Assembly: GCA_910588235.1 (NCBI GenBank)
Contig: CAJUOQ010000004.1
Span: 1-64,000 of the forward strand
Direction: 5' to 3'
From: an uncultured Atopostipes sp.
Lineage (GTDB): Bacteria; Bacillota; Bacilli; Lactobacillales; Carnobacteriaceae_A
Length of the DNA stretch: 64,000 bases
Positions 16,333-24,700 of this stretch are shown here, in pieces. The translations under genes were made by a program, and so were the position numbers. The number at the start of each line of letters is the position of its first letter. Position 1 is the first letter of the stretch. The notes under the pieces are model-generated. The model was not told the origin of the DNA. It ran no database searches and saw only the letters and a list, made by a program, of their open reading frames with translations.

Positions 16333-17817
16333 ATGAAATTGTTACCGAGTAAAGATGAGTTTCGCGAAGAATTACCAGAAAATGTTGTTGAAGCGGATTT
16401 AGAGGATTTAGGTGCTTATTTTGCGACGTTACAGCGAGAATTGAAAGAGACAGAAAAAAGTATGTTAGTGATTGTAGACGGTTGGGAGTCTTCAGGTAAA
16501 GGGCATTTGTTGAAAGAATTAACGCGGCCACTTGATCCCAAGCATTATAAAGTGAGCGTCTTTGAAGAGGCTTCGGAACAGGAAGACGCGCATCCTTATC
16601 TTTATCGATTTTTCATGCGAGCGCCTGCTAAAGGACAAATTTCCTTTTTTGATCGTAGTTTTTACTATGACTTACTAGATGATGTGACATTGACGGACGG
16701 AGCACTCGAAAGTTTTATTCAGGATATTCACTTTTTAGAAAAAGCGTTAGCGGATGATGATACTTTAATTGTTAAGTTCTTTCTACATCAAACGGAAGCG
16801 GAAATGGAAAATAATATTAAAACGTTGGAAAGAGATCCCTATCGGCAAGTCCGTTTGGATGAGAGAGATTATAGACAACTAAATTATTATGACGCCTATT
16901 ATCAACATTTTTCAGAAGTTATTGCGCGTACAAATGCGCCGAGTGCACCATGGGATATATTATTTGTCGATAATCGTAAAGATACAGTAAAAAAAGCGCT
17001 CGAATTATGCGTTAATCGTTTAGAATTATTTTTAAATACAGATACAACGCGTGAAGAGACTGAATTGCCAAAACTCCCTCAAAATGAAGCAGATTTGCCG
17101 CTTGCTCAAGTAGATTTTACGAAAAAGATCACAGATACCGAATATGAGCAAGAGCTTATGCATTTGCAGAAGCGAGCAAGAGATTTGCTCTACCAAGTGT
17201 ATCTCGAAGGAAAAGCAGTGATTGTAGCTTATGAAGGCACAGACGCCGCGGGCAAAGATGGTAATATCGAACGTTTAACGCGCTATATGGATCCGCGCGG
17301 TTATGAGGTAGCAACAGTGTCTGAACCCACTAAGGACGAACGTGCGCATCATTACTTGTGGCGTTTCTACCGCGAATTTCCAACAAAAGGACGCATGACG
17401 ATTTTTGATCGCAGCTGGTATGGACGTGTGTTGGTGGAGCGCATTGAACGACTGACTCCTACTTATCGTTGGCAGGAAGCATACCGTGAGATTAATCAAA
17501 TGGAACAAAGTTTAATCGCTGACGATTATTTAGTATTAAAATATCTCTTAGTGATTGATGAAGAAGAACAGTTAGAACGATTTGAAAAAAGAGCTGAAGA
17601 TCCAATGAAACAATATAAATTAACCGCTGAAGACTGGCGCGCACATGAGCAATTCGCTGAATATGAACAAGCGATGAACGAGATGGTCTTTTACACTTCC
17701 ACGCCAGAAGCTCCGTGGAAGGTGATTAGCGGGAATGATAAAAGATATGCGCGACTGGCTGTCCTGAAAGATTTTATTACCCGCGTTTCAGAGTATCTAG
17801 AAAGTGAAAAGGATTAA
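16333..17817 (+). CDS. Double-domain polyphosphate kinase 2 (PPK2) family protein
   Basis: Phosphotransferase of the PPK2/PAP family, using polyphosphate to phosphorylate nucleotides or the reverse. The 494-aa protein has two tandem PPK2 domains. The N-terminal one (about 1-235) has P-loop VDGWESSGKGHLL and FFDRSFYYD. The C-terminal one (about 265-490) has the fuller motifs YEGTDAAGKDGN, MDPRGYEV and FDRSWYGRVLVERIE. Two-domain members include polyphosphate:AMP phosphotransferases, in which the C-terminal domain is the active one; the N-terminal domain here looks more divergent. GAGGAAGGG precedes ATG 16333. TTG 16339 is also possible, and the in-frame ATG 16285 lacks a ribosome site. Confidence 0.88.
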   Translation: MKLLPSKDEFREELPENVVEADLEDLGAYFATLQRELKETEKSMLVIVDGWESSGKGHLLKELTRPLDPKHYKVSVFEEASEQEDAHPYLYRFFMRAPAKGQISFFDRSFYYDLLDDVTLTDGALESFIQDIHFLEKALADDDTLIVKFFLHQTEAEMENNIKTLERDPYRQVRLDERDYRQLNYYDAYYQHFSEVIARTNAPSAPWDILFVDNRKDTVKKALELCVNRLELFLNTDTTREETELPKLPQNEADLPLAQVDFTKKITDTEYEQELMHLQKRARDLLYQVYLEGKAVIVAYEGTDAAGKDGNIERLTRYMDPRGYEVATVSEPTKDERAHHYLWRFYREFPTKGRMTIFDRSWYGRVLVERIERLTPTYRWQEAYREINQMEQSLIADDYLVLKYLLVIDEEEQLERFEKRAEDPMKQYKLTAEDWRAHEQFAEYEQAMNEMVFYTSTPEAPWKVISGNDKRYARLAVLKDFITRVSEYLESEKD

Positions 17818-17907
17818 ATTTTGTGCTATTATATGAGAACTTCAAGGAGTTGAACGAAGGGACAGAGTACAAATTATGTTTATAAAGATTCTCGTTTTGG
17901 AGAACAA

Positions 17908-17958
17908 ATGATTAAAATACGATTTATTGCAACACACGAACAATTCAAGAAAAAATAG
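17908..17958 (+). CDS. Possible 16-aa peptide ORF
   Basis: ATG 17908 follows a TGGAGAACAA ribosome-like site and reads MIKIRFIATHEQFKKK to a TAG. The same frame is open upstream to a TGA near 17855 without another start. A perfect-stem terminator begins 2 bp later. It may be a real small peptide, the tail of a decayed gene, or chance. No family is recognised. Confidence 0.25.
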   Translation: MIKIRFIATHEQFKKK

Positions 17959-17959
17959 G

Positions 17960-17990
17960 AATACCATGTTAATTGCATGGTATTTTCTTT
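17960..17990 (+). terminator. Terminator between PPK2 gene and dnaX
   Basis: AATACCATG (17960-17968) pairs perfectly with CATGGTATT (17976-17984), followed by a T-rich tail. Confidence 0.88.
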
Positions 17991-18032
17991 ATAATAAGGG
18001 AGTAAGAGAAATTTTTAAGGGTGAATAAAATA

Positions 18033-19787
18033 ATGACTTATCAAGCCTTATATCGTGTTTGGCGACCGCAAACATTTAAAGACGTTTCGGGACAGAGTAT
18101 GATTACCCAAACACTACAAAATGCTATTCGACAAGGTACGCCCAGTCATGCTTATTTATTTACAGGACCACGAGGGACTGGAAAAACAAGTGTGGCCAAG
18201 ATATTTTCTAAAGCGATTAACTGTCCAAATTCGACAGATGGCGAACCATGTAACGAATGTGCAATTTGTCAACAAATTACAGATGGCAGTCTAGGTGACG
18301 TGATCGAAATTGACGCAGCTAGTAACAACGGGGTAGAAGAGATTCGAGATATTCGAGAGAAAGCAAATTATGCCCCAACCCAAGCAAAATATAAAGTATA
18401 TATTATTGACGAGGTTCATATGTTATCGATGGGCGCTTTTAATGCCTTATTGAAAACATTAGAAGAACCACCCAAAAATGTGGTGTTTTTACTTGCGACA
18501 ACAGAACCTCATAAGATCCCATTAACGATCATCTCCCGCACACAGCGATTTGATTTCCGACGTATTTCGCAAGAAGATATTATTAACCGTATGGAATATA
18601 TATTAGAAGAACAAGGTATCGAGTATGAAGAGGATGCTTTACTTTTAATTGCGAAAGCAGCTGAAGGTGGGATGCGTGATGGTTTAAGTATTTTAGATCA
18701 GGCGCTTTCTTTTCATGACGATAAAATATTAACGGAAGATATTCAAAGAATTACAGGTAGTGTAACGCAAGATCTACTCGAAGATTATTTAGAAGCACTA
18801 ACAGAACAAAACACAAAAGTTGCTCTGAACCTTCTACAAAATTTATTAGCGGAAGGAAAAGACGCGGGACGTTTTGTCGAGGATGTTATTTTATTTGCAC
18901 GAGACATGCTTTTATATCAAAATACGAATGAGCAGACCCCCTCGCTCTTCAAGACCGCAAAGTTTAGTGATGAATTTGCGACCTTAGCTTCAAATATTCC
19001 CGAAGATTTTTTATATGATGTGATTCGAGTATTTAACGATACACAGCAAGAATTGCGTTTAAGTAATCATGCGGAAGTTTATTTAGAAGTCGCAACGATT
19101 AAACTGGCACAAAGAGAAGTGACTGCAGAAGAAGCACCAGAAGAGGATGCAATAGCAGCTCCTGCCGAACAAATGGCAGCTGTTTCAAATGAGGATATTA
19201 AAAAGCTACAAGAAGAGTTGTTGAGTGTTAAAAGTGAACTTACGGCTATAAAAGAAAATGGCGGAGCGCCGAATCAAAAATCAGCCAAAAAAGTAGCACC
19301 TAAAAATCCAGCTGGGAACTTTAAAGCAGATCGAAATGCTGTTTATAAAGTATTATCCGAAGCAACCCATGAGGACCTTCGCGAAATTAAATCTGTCTGG
19401 GTCGATGTCTTAGATGTTCTTGAAGTAGGACAAAAAGCACTCCTAAACAATTCGGAACCCGTAGCCGCAAGTCCTGAAGCTTTAGTGATAAAATTTCAGT
19501 ATGGTATTTTATGCGAACGAGCACAGGCAGATGAAACTTTACACCAAACAGTCAATGACTATTTAGAAAAAGTCATCAATAAAAGAATTGATCTTGTCTA
19601 CGTAACCAGCCAAGAGTGGCCGGAAGTACGTCAAGACTATATCAACCAGATGAAAGAAAAAGACACATCAGATAATGATGAGACCAATGAAAATTCTAAA
19701 GACCAACCTTCGGAAAAAAAAGAAGATGAAGTCGTTTCAAAAGCGGTCGAATTTTTCGGAGAAGACGTCGTTGAAATTATTGATTAA
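18033..19787 (+). CDS. dnaX: DNA polymerase III tau/gamma subunit
   Basis: Clamp-loader ATPase of the replicase. The 584-aa protein begins MTYQALYRVWRPQTF, the canonical DnaX N-terminus, so ATG 18033 is preferred over GTG 18021; AAGGGTG sits correctly before it. Walker A GPRGTGKT is at 45-52, the zinc cysteines are C64, C73, C76 and C79, DEVHM is at 126-130, and the SRC-type motif IISRTQRF is near 167. The C-terminal third is a low-complexity linker plus a tau-type domain. It begins the dnaX-ebfC-recR operon. Confidence 0.96.
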   Translation: MTYQALYRVWRPQTFKDVSGQSMITQTLQNAIRQGTPSHAYLFTGPRGTGKTSVAKIFSKAINCPNSTDGEPCNECAICQQITDGSLGDVIEIDAASNNGVEEIRDIREKANYAPTQAKYKVYIIDEVHMLSMGAFNALLKTLEEPPKNVVFLLATTEPHKIPLTIISRTQRFDFRRISQEDIINRMEYILEEQGIEYEEDALLLIAKAAEGGMRDGLSILDQALSFHDDKILTEDIQRITGSVTQDLLEDYLEALTEQNTKVALNLLQNLLAEGKDAGRFVEDVILFARDMLLYQNTNEQTPSLFKTAKFSDEFATLASNIPEDFLYDVIRVFNDTQQELRLSNHAEVYLEVATIKLAQREVTAEEAPEEDAIAAPAEQMAAVSNEDIKKLQEELLSVKSELTAIKENGGAPNQKSAKKVAPKNPAGNFKADRNAVYKVLSEATHEDLREIKSVWVDVLDVLEVGQKALLNNSEPVAASPEALVIKFQYGILCERAQADETLHQTVNDYLEKVINKRIDLVYVTSQEWPEVRQDYINQMKEKDTSDNDETNENSKDQPSEKKEDEVVSKAVEFFGEDVVEIID

Positions 19788-19809
19788 AAAAAATTAGAGG
19801 AGAATTATT

Positions 19810-20121
19810 ATGCGTGGAAATATGAAAAACATGATGAAACAAATGCAAAAAATGCAGAAAGAGATGAGCCAATCTCAAGAAAAACTGAATGAAACAGAAT
19901 TTACAGGCGTAGCAAATGATGATTTAGTAAAAATTACAATGAATGGTAAAAGAGAAGTTCAATCAGTAGATGTCAAAGAAGACATTGCTGAAATGGGCGA
20001 TTCAGAATTTTTAGAAGACTTAATTTTACTTGCATTAAATGATGTTCTTGGTCAAATTGATGATGAAACGGAACAGGTCATGGGCAAGTATACAAATGAT
20101 CTAAATATTCCAGGATTCTAA
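19810..20121 (+). CDS. ebfC: YbaB/EbfC family nucleoid-associated protein
   Basis: A 103-aa small DNA-binding dimer with a methionine- and lysine-rich N-terminal helix (MKNMMKQMQKMQKEMSQSQ) and the VKITMNGKREVQSVDV core typical of YbaB/YaaK. The family sits between dnaX and recR in most bacteria and is thought to help recombination repair or nucleoid structure. AGAGGAG precedes the ATG. It lies 22 bp after dnaX and 35 bp before recR, so it is cotranscribed with both. Confidence 0.94.
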   Translation: MRGNMKNMMKQMQKMQKEMSQSQEKLNETEFTGVANDDLVKITMNGKREVQSVDVKEDIAEMGDSEFLEDLILLALNDVLGQIDDETEQVMGKYTNDLNIPGF

Positions 20122-20156
20122 TGGAAGCCTGGATGTAAGAAAGCAGGCGTTATAAA

Positions 20157-20753
20157 ATGTATTATCCAGAACCGATTTCGCGTTTGATGGAAAGCTATAT
20201 GAAGCTTCCGGGAATTGGCGAGAAAACCGCTTCCCGTTTAGCTTTTTATACAGTAAGTATGAAAGAAGAAGATGTCACGGACTTTGCGAAGAATTTAGTC
20301 AGCGTGAAGCGTGATTTAACTTATTGTTCAAATTGTGGAAATATTACAGACAGTGATCCATGTGCAATTTGTGCGGATAAAAACCGTGATCAGTCTGTCA
20401 TTTTAGTTGTTGAACAAGCGAAGGATGTAGCGTCCCTAGAAAAAATGCAAGAATACAATGGGCAATATCATGTGCTGCATGGGGTCTTATCTCCTATAGA
20501 AGGAACAGGCCCTGAAGACATTAATATTCCCCCATTATTAAAAAGACTTCAAAATGAAGAAGTCAAAGAAGTAATTATTGCAACAAACGCAAACGTTGAA
20601 GGGGAAGCAACCGCAACTTATCTGTCACGTCTTATTAAACCCGCCGAGATTAAAGTATCGCGACTTGCGCATGGTTTATCTGTAGGAAGCGACATTGAAT
20701 ATGCGGATGAAGTCACTTTACTCAAAGCTGTTCAAGGACGAACAGAGATGTAA
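20157..20753 (+). CDS. recR: Recombination protein RecR
   Basis: Component of the RecFOR pathway that loads RecA at single-strand gaps. At 198 aa it has the standard RecR layout: helix-hairpin-helix (about 15-30, LPGIGEKTASRLAF), C4 zinc finger C57/C60/C69/C72, Toprim domain (about 80-175, with the VVEQAKDVASLEK and ATNANVEGEATA motifs) and the C-terminal RLAHGLSVGSDIEYADEVTL. It is last in the dnaX operon. A 40-bp repeat array follows it instead of a recognisable terminator. Confidence 0.96.
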   Translation: MYYPEPISRLMESYMKLPGIGEKTASRLAFYTVSMKEEDVTDFAKNLVSVKRDLTYCSNCGNITDSDPCAICADKNRDQSVILVVEQAKDVASLEKMQEYNGQYHVLHGVLSPIEGTGPEDINIPPLLKRLQNEEVKEVIIATNANVEGEATATYLSRLIKPAEIKVSRLAHGLSVGSDIEYADEVTLLKAVQGRTEM

Positions 20754-20800
20754 GCGAGTTTGAATGATACAAAGGATCCGACTTTTAAGGTAAATCTGAA

Positions 20801-20920
20801 ATGTTTCGCTCAAAACAGATTAGAGCGAAACAAATCGGGAATATCTCGCTCAAAACAGATTAGAGCGAAACAAACCGGGAATATCTCGCTCAAAACCATT
20901 TTCAGCGAAACAAACCTGAA
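20801..20920 (+). repeat. Tandem array of three 40-bp repeats (family R40)
   Basis: Three units in exact 40-bp register: 20801-20840, 20841-20880 and 20881-20920. Unit 1 contains TTTCGCTC (20804-20811) and GAGCGAAA (20823-20830), a perfect 8-bp inverted repeat. Unit 2 has one change in the left arm (TCTCGCTC). The spacer segment CAAATCGGGA/CAAACCGGGA is also conserved, and a partial unit may precede (about 20776-20800). The reverse complement of this unit is the repeat found at 45791-45990. Any ORF across it is an artefact of the repeat. Confidence 0.88.
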
Positions 20921-20980
20921 TAAAAATTTAAGGAACCCCCAGAATCATAAAAATCAGGAATAAAAAGTGAGGATGAGACA

Positions 20981-21421
20981 ATGTTTGGAGTAGAAATTGA
21001 TTTTATCGTATCTGATAGCTTAGCTGCTTTATCTTTGTACGAAAAAATATTCGAAGTAGAACGTATTGAAGTATCCAACTTGCCACAGGGTGAAAATGAA
21101 GCTGTTTTTGAAATTTATGGGACTCGTTTTCATCTGTTAGATGAAAATCCGGAGTTCCACTTGTTCGCTCCAAAAGAGGATCATCCGACCACGATGTGGA
21201 TAAATATTAGTGTTCCTGATATCCGTGCCACGTATACACGAGCAATGGAAGCTGGCTGCACTGAACTTCAAGCAGTTGTTGAACTTTCTGCATATGGCGT
21301 ATCGAATGCTTCTTTTGTTGATCCGTTCGGTTACCAATGGATGCTTCATGAAATCCATGAAGTTGTTAGCCACGAAGAACGTCTTCAATTATGGGAAAAT
21401 CGAAAAAAATCAGGCGAATGA
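20981..21421 (+). CDS. VOC (glyoxalase/bleomycin-resistance) family protein
   Basis: A 146-aa PhnB-like member of the vicinal-oxygen-chelate superfamily. Two beta-alpha-beta-beta-beta modules are recognisable: residues 1-60 with FIVSDSLAALSLYEKIF, and 65-135 with WINISVPDIRATYTRAMEAG and SFVDPFGYQWMLHE. The DPFGYQWMLHE segment near the C-terminus is the classic metal-side motif. Function within the superfamily (isomerase, resistance or binding protein) cannot be inferred. A GAGGATGAGA site precedes the ATG. The following GNAT gene starts 23 bp later. Confidence 0.87.
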   Translation: MFGVEIDFIVSDSLAALSLYEKIFEVERIEVSNLPQGENEAVFEIYGTRFHLLDENPEFHLFAPKEDHPTTMWINISVPDIRATYTRAMEAGCTELQAVVELSAYGVSNASFVDPFGYQWMLHEIHEVVSHEERLQLWENRKKSGE

Positions 21422-21444
21422 ATCTAAATTTCAGGAGTGATTAA

Positions 21445-21972
21445 ATGCAAGATTGTATTTTAATGAAACCGGATGCCTCATTTGCGGAAGAGATCCAACT
21501 GTTTCGTATGGAAATGCTGCTTGCAGAAAGCTCCATGGATGGCACGGGGCAATTACGTCATATGCACGATAGTTCAGAATGGTTGGCTTTTAACCAGCGC
21601 TTCGAAAATGAAGAAACGGTTCCTGACCATTTTGTACCTGCGGAACAATTTATTTATGTTCGACTAGAAGACCAAACCATCGTAGGTATGATCCAAATCC
21701 GTCATCGGTTAAATACTTTATTGCAAAATTATGGAGGTCACATTGGTTATTCCATACGGCCAAGCGAAAGAAAAAAAGGCTATGCGCGTCAAATGCTTAG
21801 AGATTGTCTGAAAATTTGTAAAGAAGCGAATCTTCAGCAAGTACTGATTACTTGTCGAGAAGATAATGAAGCAAGTAGACGAGTCATTTTAGCTAATGGT
21901 GGGGAGTACGAGAACACGGTTTATGCTGAATCGAAAGATTTAATCATTGAAAGATACTGGATTTCACTCTAG
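21445..21972 (+). CDS. GNAT family N-acetyltransferase
   Basis: A 175-aa acetyltransferase with the GNAT motif A stretch GGHIGYSIRPSERKKGYARQMLRDCL (about 102-127) and motif B QVLITCREDNEASRRVILANGG (about 132-153). It resembles YitI/YjdJ-like uncharacterised GNATs rather than RimI. The substrate is unknown. CAGGAGTG precedes the ATG. It is probably cotranscribed with the VOC gene and has its own strong terminator. The pair is an insertion between recR and tmk, which are near neighbours in related genomes. Confidence 0.88.
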   Translation: MQDCILMKPDASFAEEIQLFRMEMLLAESSMDGTGQLRHMHDSSEWLAFNQRFENEETVPDHFVPAEQFIYVRLEDQTIVGMIQIRHRLNTLLQNYGGHIGYSIRPSERKKGYARQMLRDCLKICKEANLQQVLITCREDNEASRRVILANGGEYENTVYAESKDLIIERYWISL

Positions 21973-22002
21973 CTCACTGTTTTTAAAAATAACCATTGAA
22001 TT

Positions 22003-22051
22003 AAAAACATAGGGATAAGATACAAAATATCTTCGAACTATGTTTTTTTTT
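22003..22051 (+). terminator. Terminator after the GNAT gene
   Basis: Outer stem AAAAACATAG/CTATGTTTTT with an inner AAGATA-caaaa-TATCTT hairpin and nine T. Confidence 0.88.
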
Positions 22052-22186
22052 GAATATTCAGTAAAAAACGCTATAAATGGTTAGTGAAGCTTTAAACAAT
22101 TTTTGACTCATGAAGAATTAATGGAAAAATTATTCATTCTAGCGTATAATTAGTCATGTAATATAGGAAGAACGGAGAGAAGTCGA

Positions 22187-22837
22187 TTGTCAGGATTATT
22201 TATTACAGTGGAAGGGCCAGATGGGGCAGGGAAATCTACACTAGTCGCTGCACTGAATCAACGCCTATCTGAAGCAATAACTGTTCCTTTAGTAACTACA
22301 AGAGAACCCGGTGGTAGTGATATTGCAGAAAAAATACGTGCGGTAATCATTGACCCAAAGAACAAAAAAATGGATGATCGGACGGAAGCTTTACTTTTTG
22401 CTGCAAGTCGTCGTCAACATATTATAGAAACGATTCAACCAGCCCTTGAGCGCGGTGAAGTTATTTTATGTGATCGCTTCGTTGATAGTTCAATTGCTTA
22501 TCAAGGAGCAGGAAGAAAATTAGGAGTAGATAAAGTCGCGACTTTGAATCAATTTGCGACAGAGAATTTAACACCTGATTTAACTCTTTACTTAGATGTG
22601 GAGGCGCAAGTAGGTCTCAATCGCATTGGACACAAAAATTCAAAACGAAAGAAAGATCGCTTAGAAATGGAAAAAGTTTCTTTTCATAATCGCGTACGGG
22701 ATGCTTATAAAACCTTATTAAAAGATAATCCTGAAAGAATTCAGTATATTGATGCAGCACAAGCGTCTGAAAGTGTCTTAGCGGATGCTTGGGAAATTGT
22801 TCAAACAAAACTACAAAAACACCAATTGTTAAAATAA
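22187..22837 (+). CDS. tmk: Thymidylate kinase
   Basis: Phosphorylates dTMP to dTDP. The 216-aa protein carries the P-loop EGPDGAGKST at 9-18, the DR(F) motif in CDRFVDSSIAYQGAG (about 92-106) and a basic LID segment (KNSKRKKDRLE). The start is TTG 22187 after a GGAGAG site. It begins the tmk-yaaQ-holB-yabA group, a conserved Firmicutes replication operon. Confidence 0.95.
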   Translation: MSGLFITVEGPDGAGKSTLVAALNQRLSEAITVPLVTTREPGGSDIAEKIRAVIIDPKNKKMDDRTEALLFAASRRQHIIETIQPALERGEVILCDRFVDSSIAYQGAGRKLGVDKVATLNQFATENLTPDLTLYLDVEAQVGLNRIGHKNSKRKKDRLEMEKVSFHNRVRDAYKTLLKDNPERIQYIDAAQASESVLADAWEIVQTKLQKHQLLK

Positions 22838-22861
22838 GGAAAGATACAGGAGGAGTTCATG

Positions 22862-23191
22862 ATGAAATTAGTTATTGCAATAGTTCAAGATGAAGATAGT
22901 AAAAAACTGAACGAAACGTTTACTAAAAACGGTGTGCGCTCGACTCGATTAACCTCAACAGGTGGTTTTATGCGTGCCGGAAATAGTACGTTTATCGTGG
23001 GGATTGAAGACAATAAAGTAGATGCTGTGATTGATATCATAGAAGATGTTTGTTCAACACGTGTTCAATCCATTATGTCTCCACCATCATATGATTTTAA
23101 CTTTGAAATGAATTTAAACTACCCAGTCGACGTAGAAGTGGGCGGAGCAACAGTCTTTATTCTAGATGTTGATCAGTTTAAGAAAATATAA
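22862..23191 (+). CDS. darA: Cyclic-di-AMP receptor, DarA/PstA (YaaQ) family
   Basis: A 109-aa PII-like trimeric protein that binds c-di-AMP. The conserved MKLVIAIVQDEDSKKLNETFTKNGVRSTRLTSTGGF N-terminus and GNSTFIVGIED are diagnostic, and the R/T-rich turn contains the nucleotide-binding residues. An ATG at 22859 lies directly in front in frame; the MKLVIAI start is preferred because it matches the family, with CAGGAGGAG upstream. It lies between tmk and holB as in Bacillus and streptococci. The downstream target of DarA is not known. Confidence 0.94.
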   Translation: MKLVIAIVQDEDSKKLNETFTKNGVRSTRLTSTGGFMRAGNSTFIVGIEDNKVDAVIDIIEDVCSTRVQSIMSPPSYDFNFEMNLNYPVDVEVGGATVFILDVDQFKKI

Positions 23192-23215
23192 TTTTAAGTT
23201 TAGGAAGTATTTAAT

Positions 23216-24205
23216 ATGGCAACTGTTGTTCGTAAACAACCAGAGATTAGTTCTTTGTTTACAAAATTAATTAACAATAATACCTTGCAACACGCTTATA
23301 TTTTTGAAGGTGTTGCCGGATCTGGTAAATATGAAATGGCGACATGGATCGCACAAGGCTTATTTTGTCAAAATCCGACAGAAGATGGGAGTCCTTGTTT
23401 AGAGTGCAATCAATGTATGCGAATTGCCCAGGGAGAACATCCTGATGTAAGTACCGTTGAGCCAGATGGTATGTCGATAAAAGTGGGACAAGTGCGAGCG
23501 ATTAAAGAAGAGTTCGCGAAAAGCGGTATGGAAAGTCGTAAAAAAATATTGATTGTTAAAGAAATGGATAAAATGACGACAAGTGCTGCCAATAGTTTAT
23601 TGAAGTTTATTGAAGAGCCTGAAGGTGAGTTTACCATCATGCTTTTAACGACGGAGCTGCAACAATTGTTACCAACCATTGTTTCAAGAAGCCAGATTAT
23701 CCACTTTCCTGTTCGTGAAATTAACGGCCGGATTGAGGATATTATGGCCTGTGAAATTCCAGAAAAATCTGCCACATTGCTTGCTCATCTGACTCAAGAT
23801 ACAGAGGAAGCATTGAATATTTATGAAGATGAAAATTTTAATAAAATTGTTGAAACAATCTGGCAATGGTTTTTATTCCTCAGTAAAAATGATGAGCGAG
23901 CCTTTATTTATATCCAAACAAAAATAATGCCCCTTGTGGATAATCGTGAGACCTCGTCTTTGATCTTAGACTTGTTGATTTTAGTTTATCAAGATTTGAC
24001 CGCTATTTGTTTTGAGCAAGACCGCGTTTTAGCTTTTTCGAAGCACAGAAATCAACTGGAACAAATGGCGACAAGTTCTATGAAAAGTGAATTGACACAG
24101 ATCCTCACTGCTTTACTGAATGGGAAAAAGAAATTGGATCGTTATGTATCCGCACAAGGTATTTTTGAACAAATTGCATTAAAAGTAACAAATCTCACGA
24201 TTTAA
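23216..24205 (+). CDS. holB: DNA polymerase III delta prime subunit
   Basis: Clamp-loader stator subunit. The 329-aa protein is similar to the N-terminus of DnaX but with a degenerate P-loop, GVAGSGKY (32-39), in which the catalytic Thr/Ser is replaced by Tyr. This is typical for delta prime, which does not hydrolyse ATP. The zinc module C51/C61/C64/C67 and the SRS segment IVSRSQIIHFP (about 158) are intact. It lies within the tmk operon. In bacilli ricT (yaaT) comes next; here yabA follows directly. Confidence 0.94.
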   Translation: MATVVRKQPEISSLFTKLINNNTLQHAYIFEGVAGSGKYEMATWIAQGLFCQNPTEDGSPCLECNQCMRIAQGEHPDVSTVEPDGMSIKVGQVRAIKEEFAKSGMESRKKILIVKEMDKMTTSAANSLLKFIEEPEGEFTIMLLTTELQQLLPTIVSRSQIIHFPVREINGRIEDIMACEIPEKSATLLAHLTQDTEEALNIYEDENFNKIVETIWQWFLFLSKNDERAFIYIQTKIMPLVDNRETSSLILDLLILVYQDLTAICFEQDRVLAFSKHRNQLEQMATSSMKSELTQILTALLNGKKKLDRYVSAQGIFEQIALKVTNLTI

Positions 24206-24272
24206 TTTGCGAAGTGACTTAAAAGAATTTGAAATATCATGTAGAATAGACGTAGTAAAAGGAGTGGGATGT

Positions 24273-24611
24273 GTGAAGAAAAAGGAAATCATCGACACGG
24301 TTATCGACATAGAATCACAAACTGACGCCACTCTCCGAACAATAAGCGCACTAAAAGAAGAAATTGAACATCTTTTAGAAGAAAATCAAACTTTGCATAT
24401 GGAAAATAAACATTTACGTGAGCGGTTAGATAACGAACCCAATCGCCTGACTGAAGAGGATGAAAGTGCAGGACTGACGAAATCACGTTTGAATTTAGAA
24501 AGTATTTACGAAGATGGCTTTCACGTATGTAATTTATTTTATGGGCAGCGTCGTGTAGAAGATGAACCATGTGCTTTTTGTTTAGAAGTTATTTACGGCG
24601 AAAGAAAGTAA
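24273..24611 (+). CDS. yabA: DNA replication initiation control protein YabA
   Basis: Negative regulator that tethers DnaA to the DnaN clamp to limit initiation. It is 112 aa from GTG 24273, which has AAAGGAG eight bases upstream; the longer in-frame start at 24207 has none. An N-terminal leucine-rich coiled coil (about 15-55, LKEEIEHLLEENQTLHMENKHLRERL) drives tetramerisation. The C-terminal zinc module is HVCNLFYG ... EPCAFCLEVIYG. Two terminators follow before trmN6. Confidence 0.93.
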   Translation: MKKKEIIDTVIDIESQTDATLRTISALKEEIEHLLEENQTLHMENKHLRERLDNEPNRLTEEDESAGLTKSRLNLESIYEDGFHVCNLFYGQRRVEDEPCAFCLEVIYGERK

Positions 24612-24647
24612 TAAATTCCATCTTACTATGGGATTTATTACTTTTTT
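24606..24647 (+). terminator. Terminator of the tmk-yabA operon
   Basis: Long stem AAGTAATAAATxCCAT with ATGGxATTTATTACTT, then six T. Confidence 0.92.
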
Positions 24648-24700
24648 GCTTATGAGCGTTCGATGTAAGAATTTAACCAATTATGTTTCCATCTTTGGTC

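Noticed and set aside
20801..20920. CRISPR array
   Set aside because: The whole 40-bp period is conserved with no unique spacers, and no cas genes are in the window.
20760..20963. 67-codon + strand ORF across the first repeat array
   Set aside because: It is produced by the 40-bp repeats. 40 is not a multiple of 3, so successive units fall in different frames and no protein repeat is maintained. It also lacks a ribosome site.
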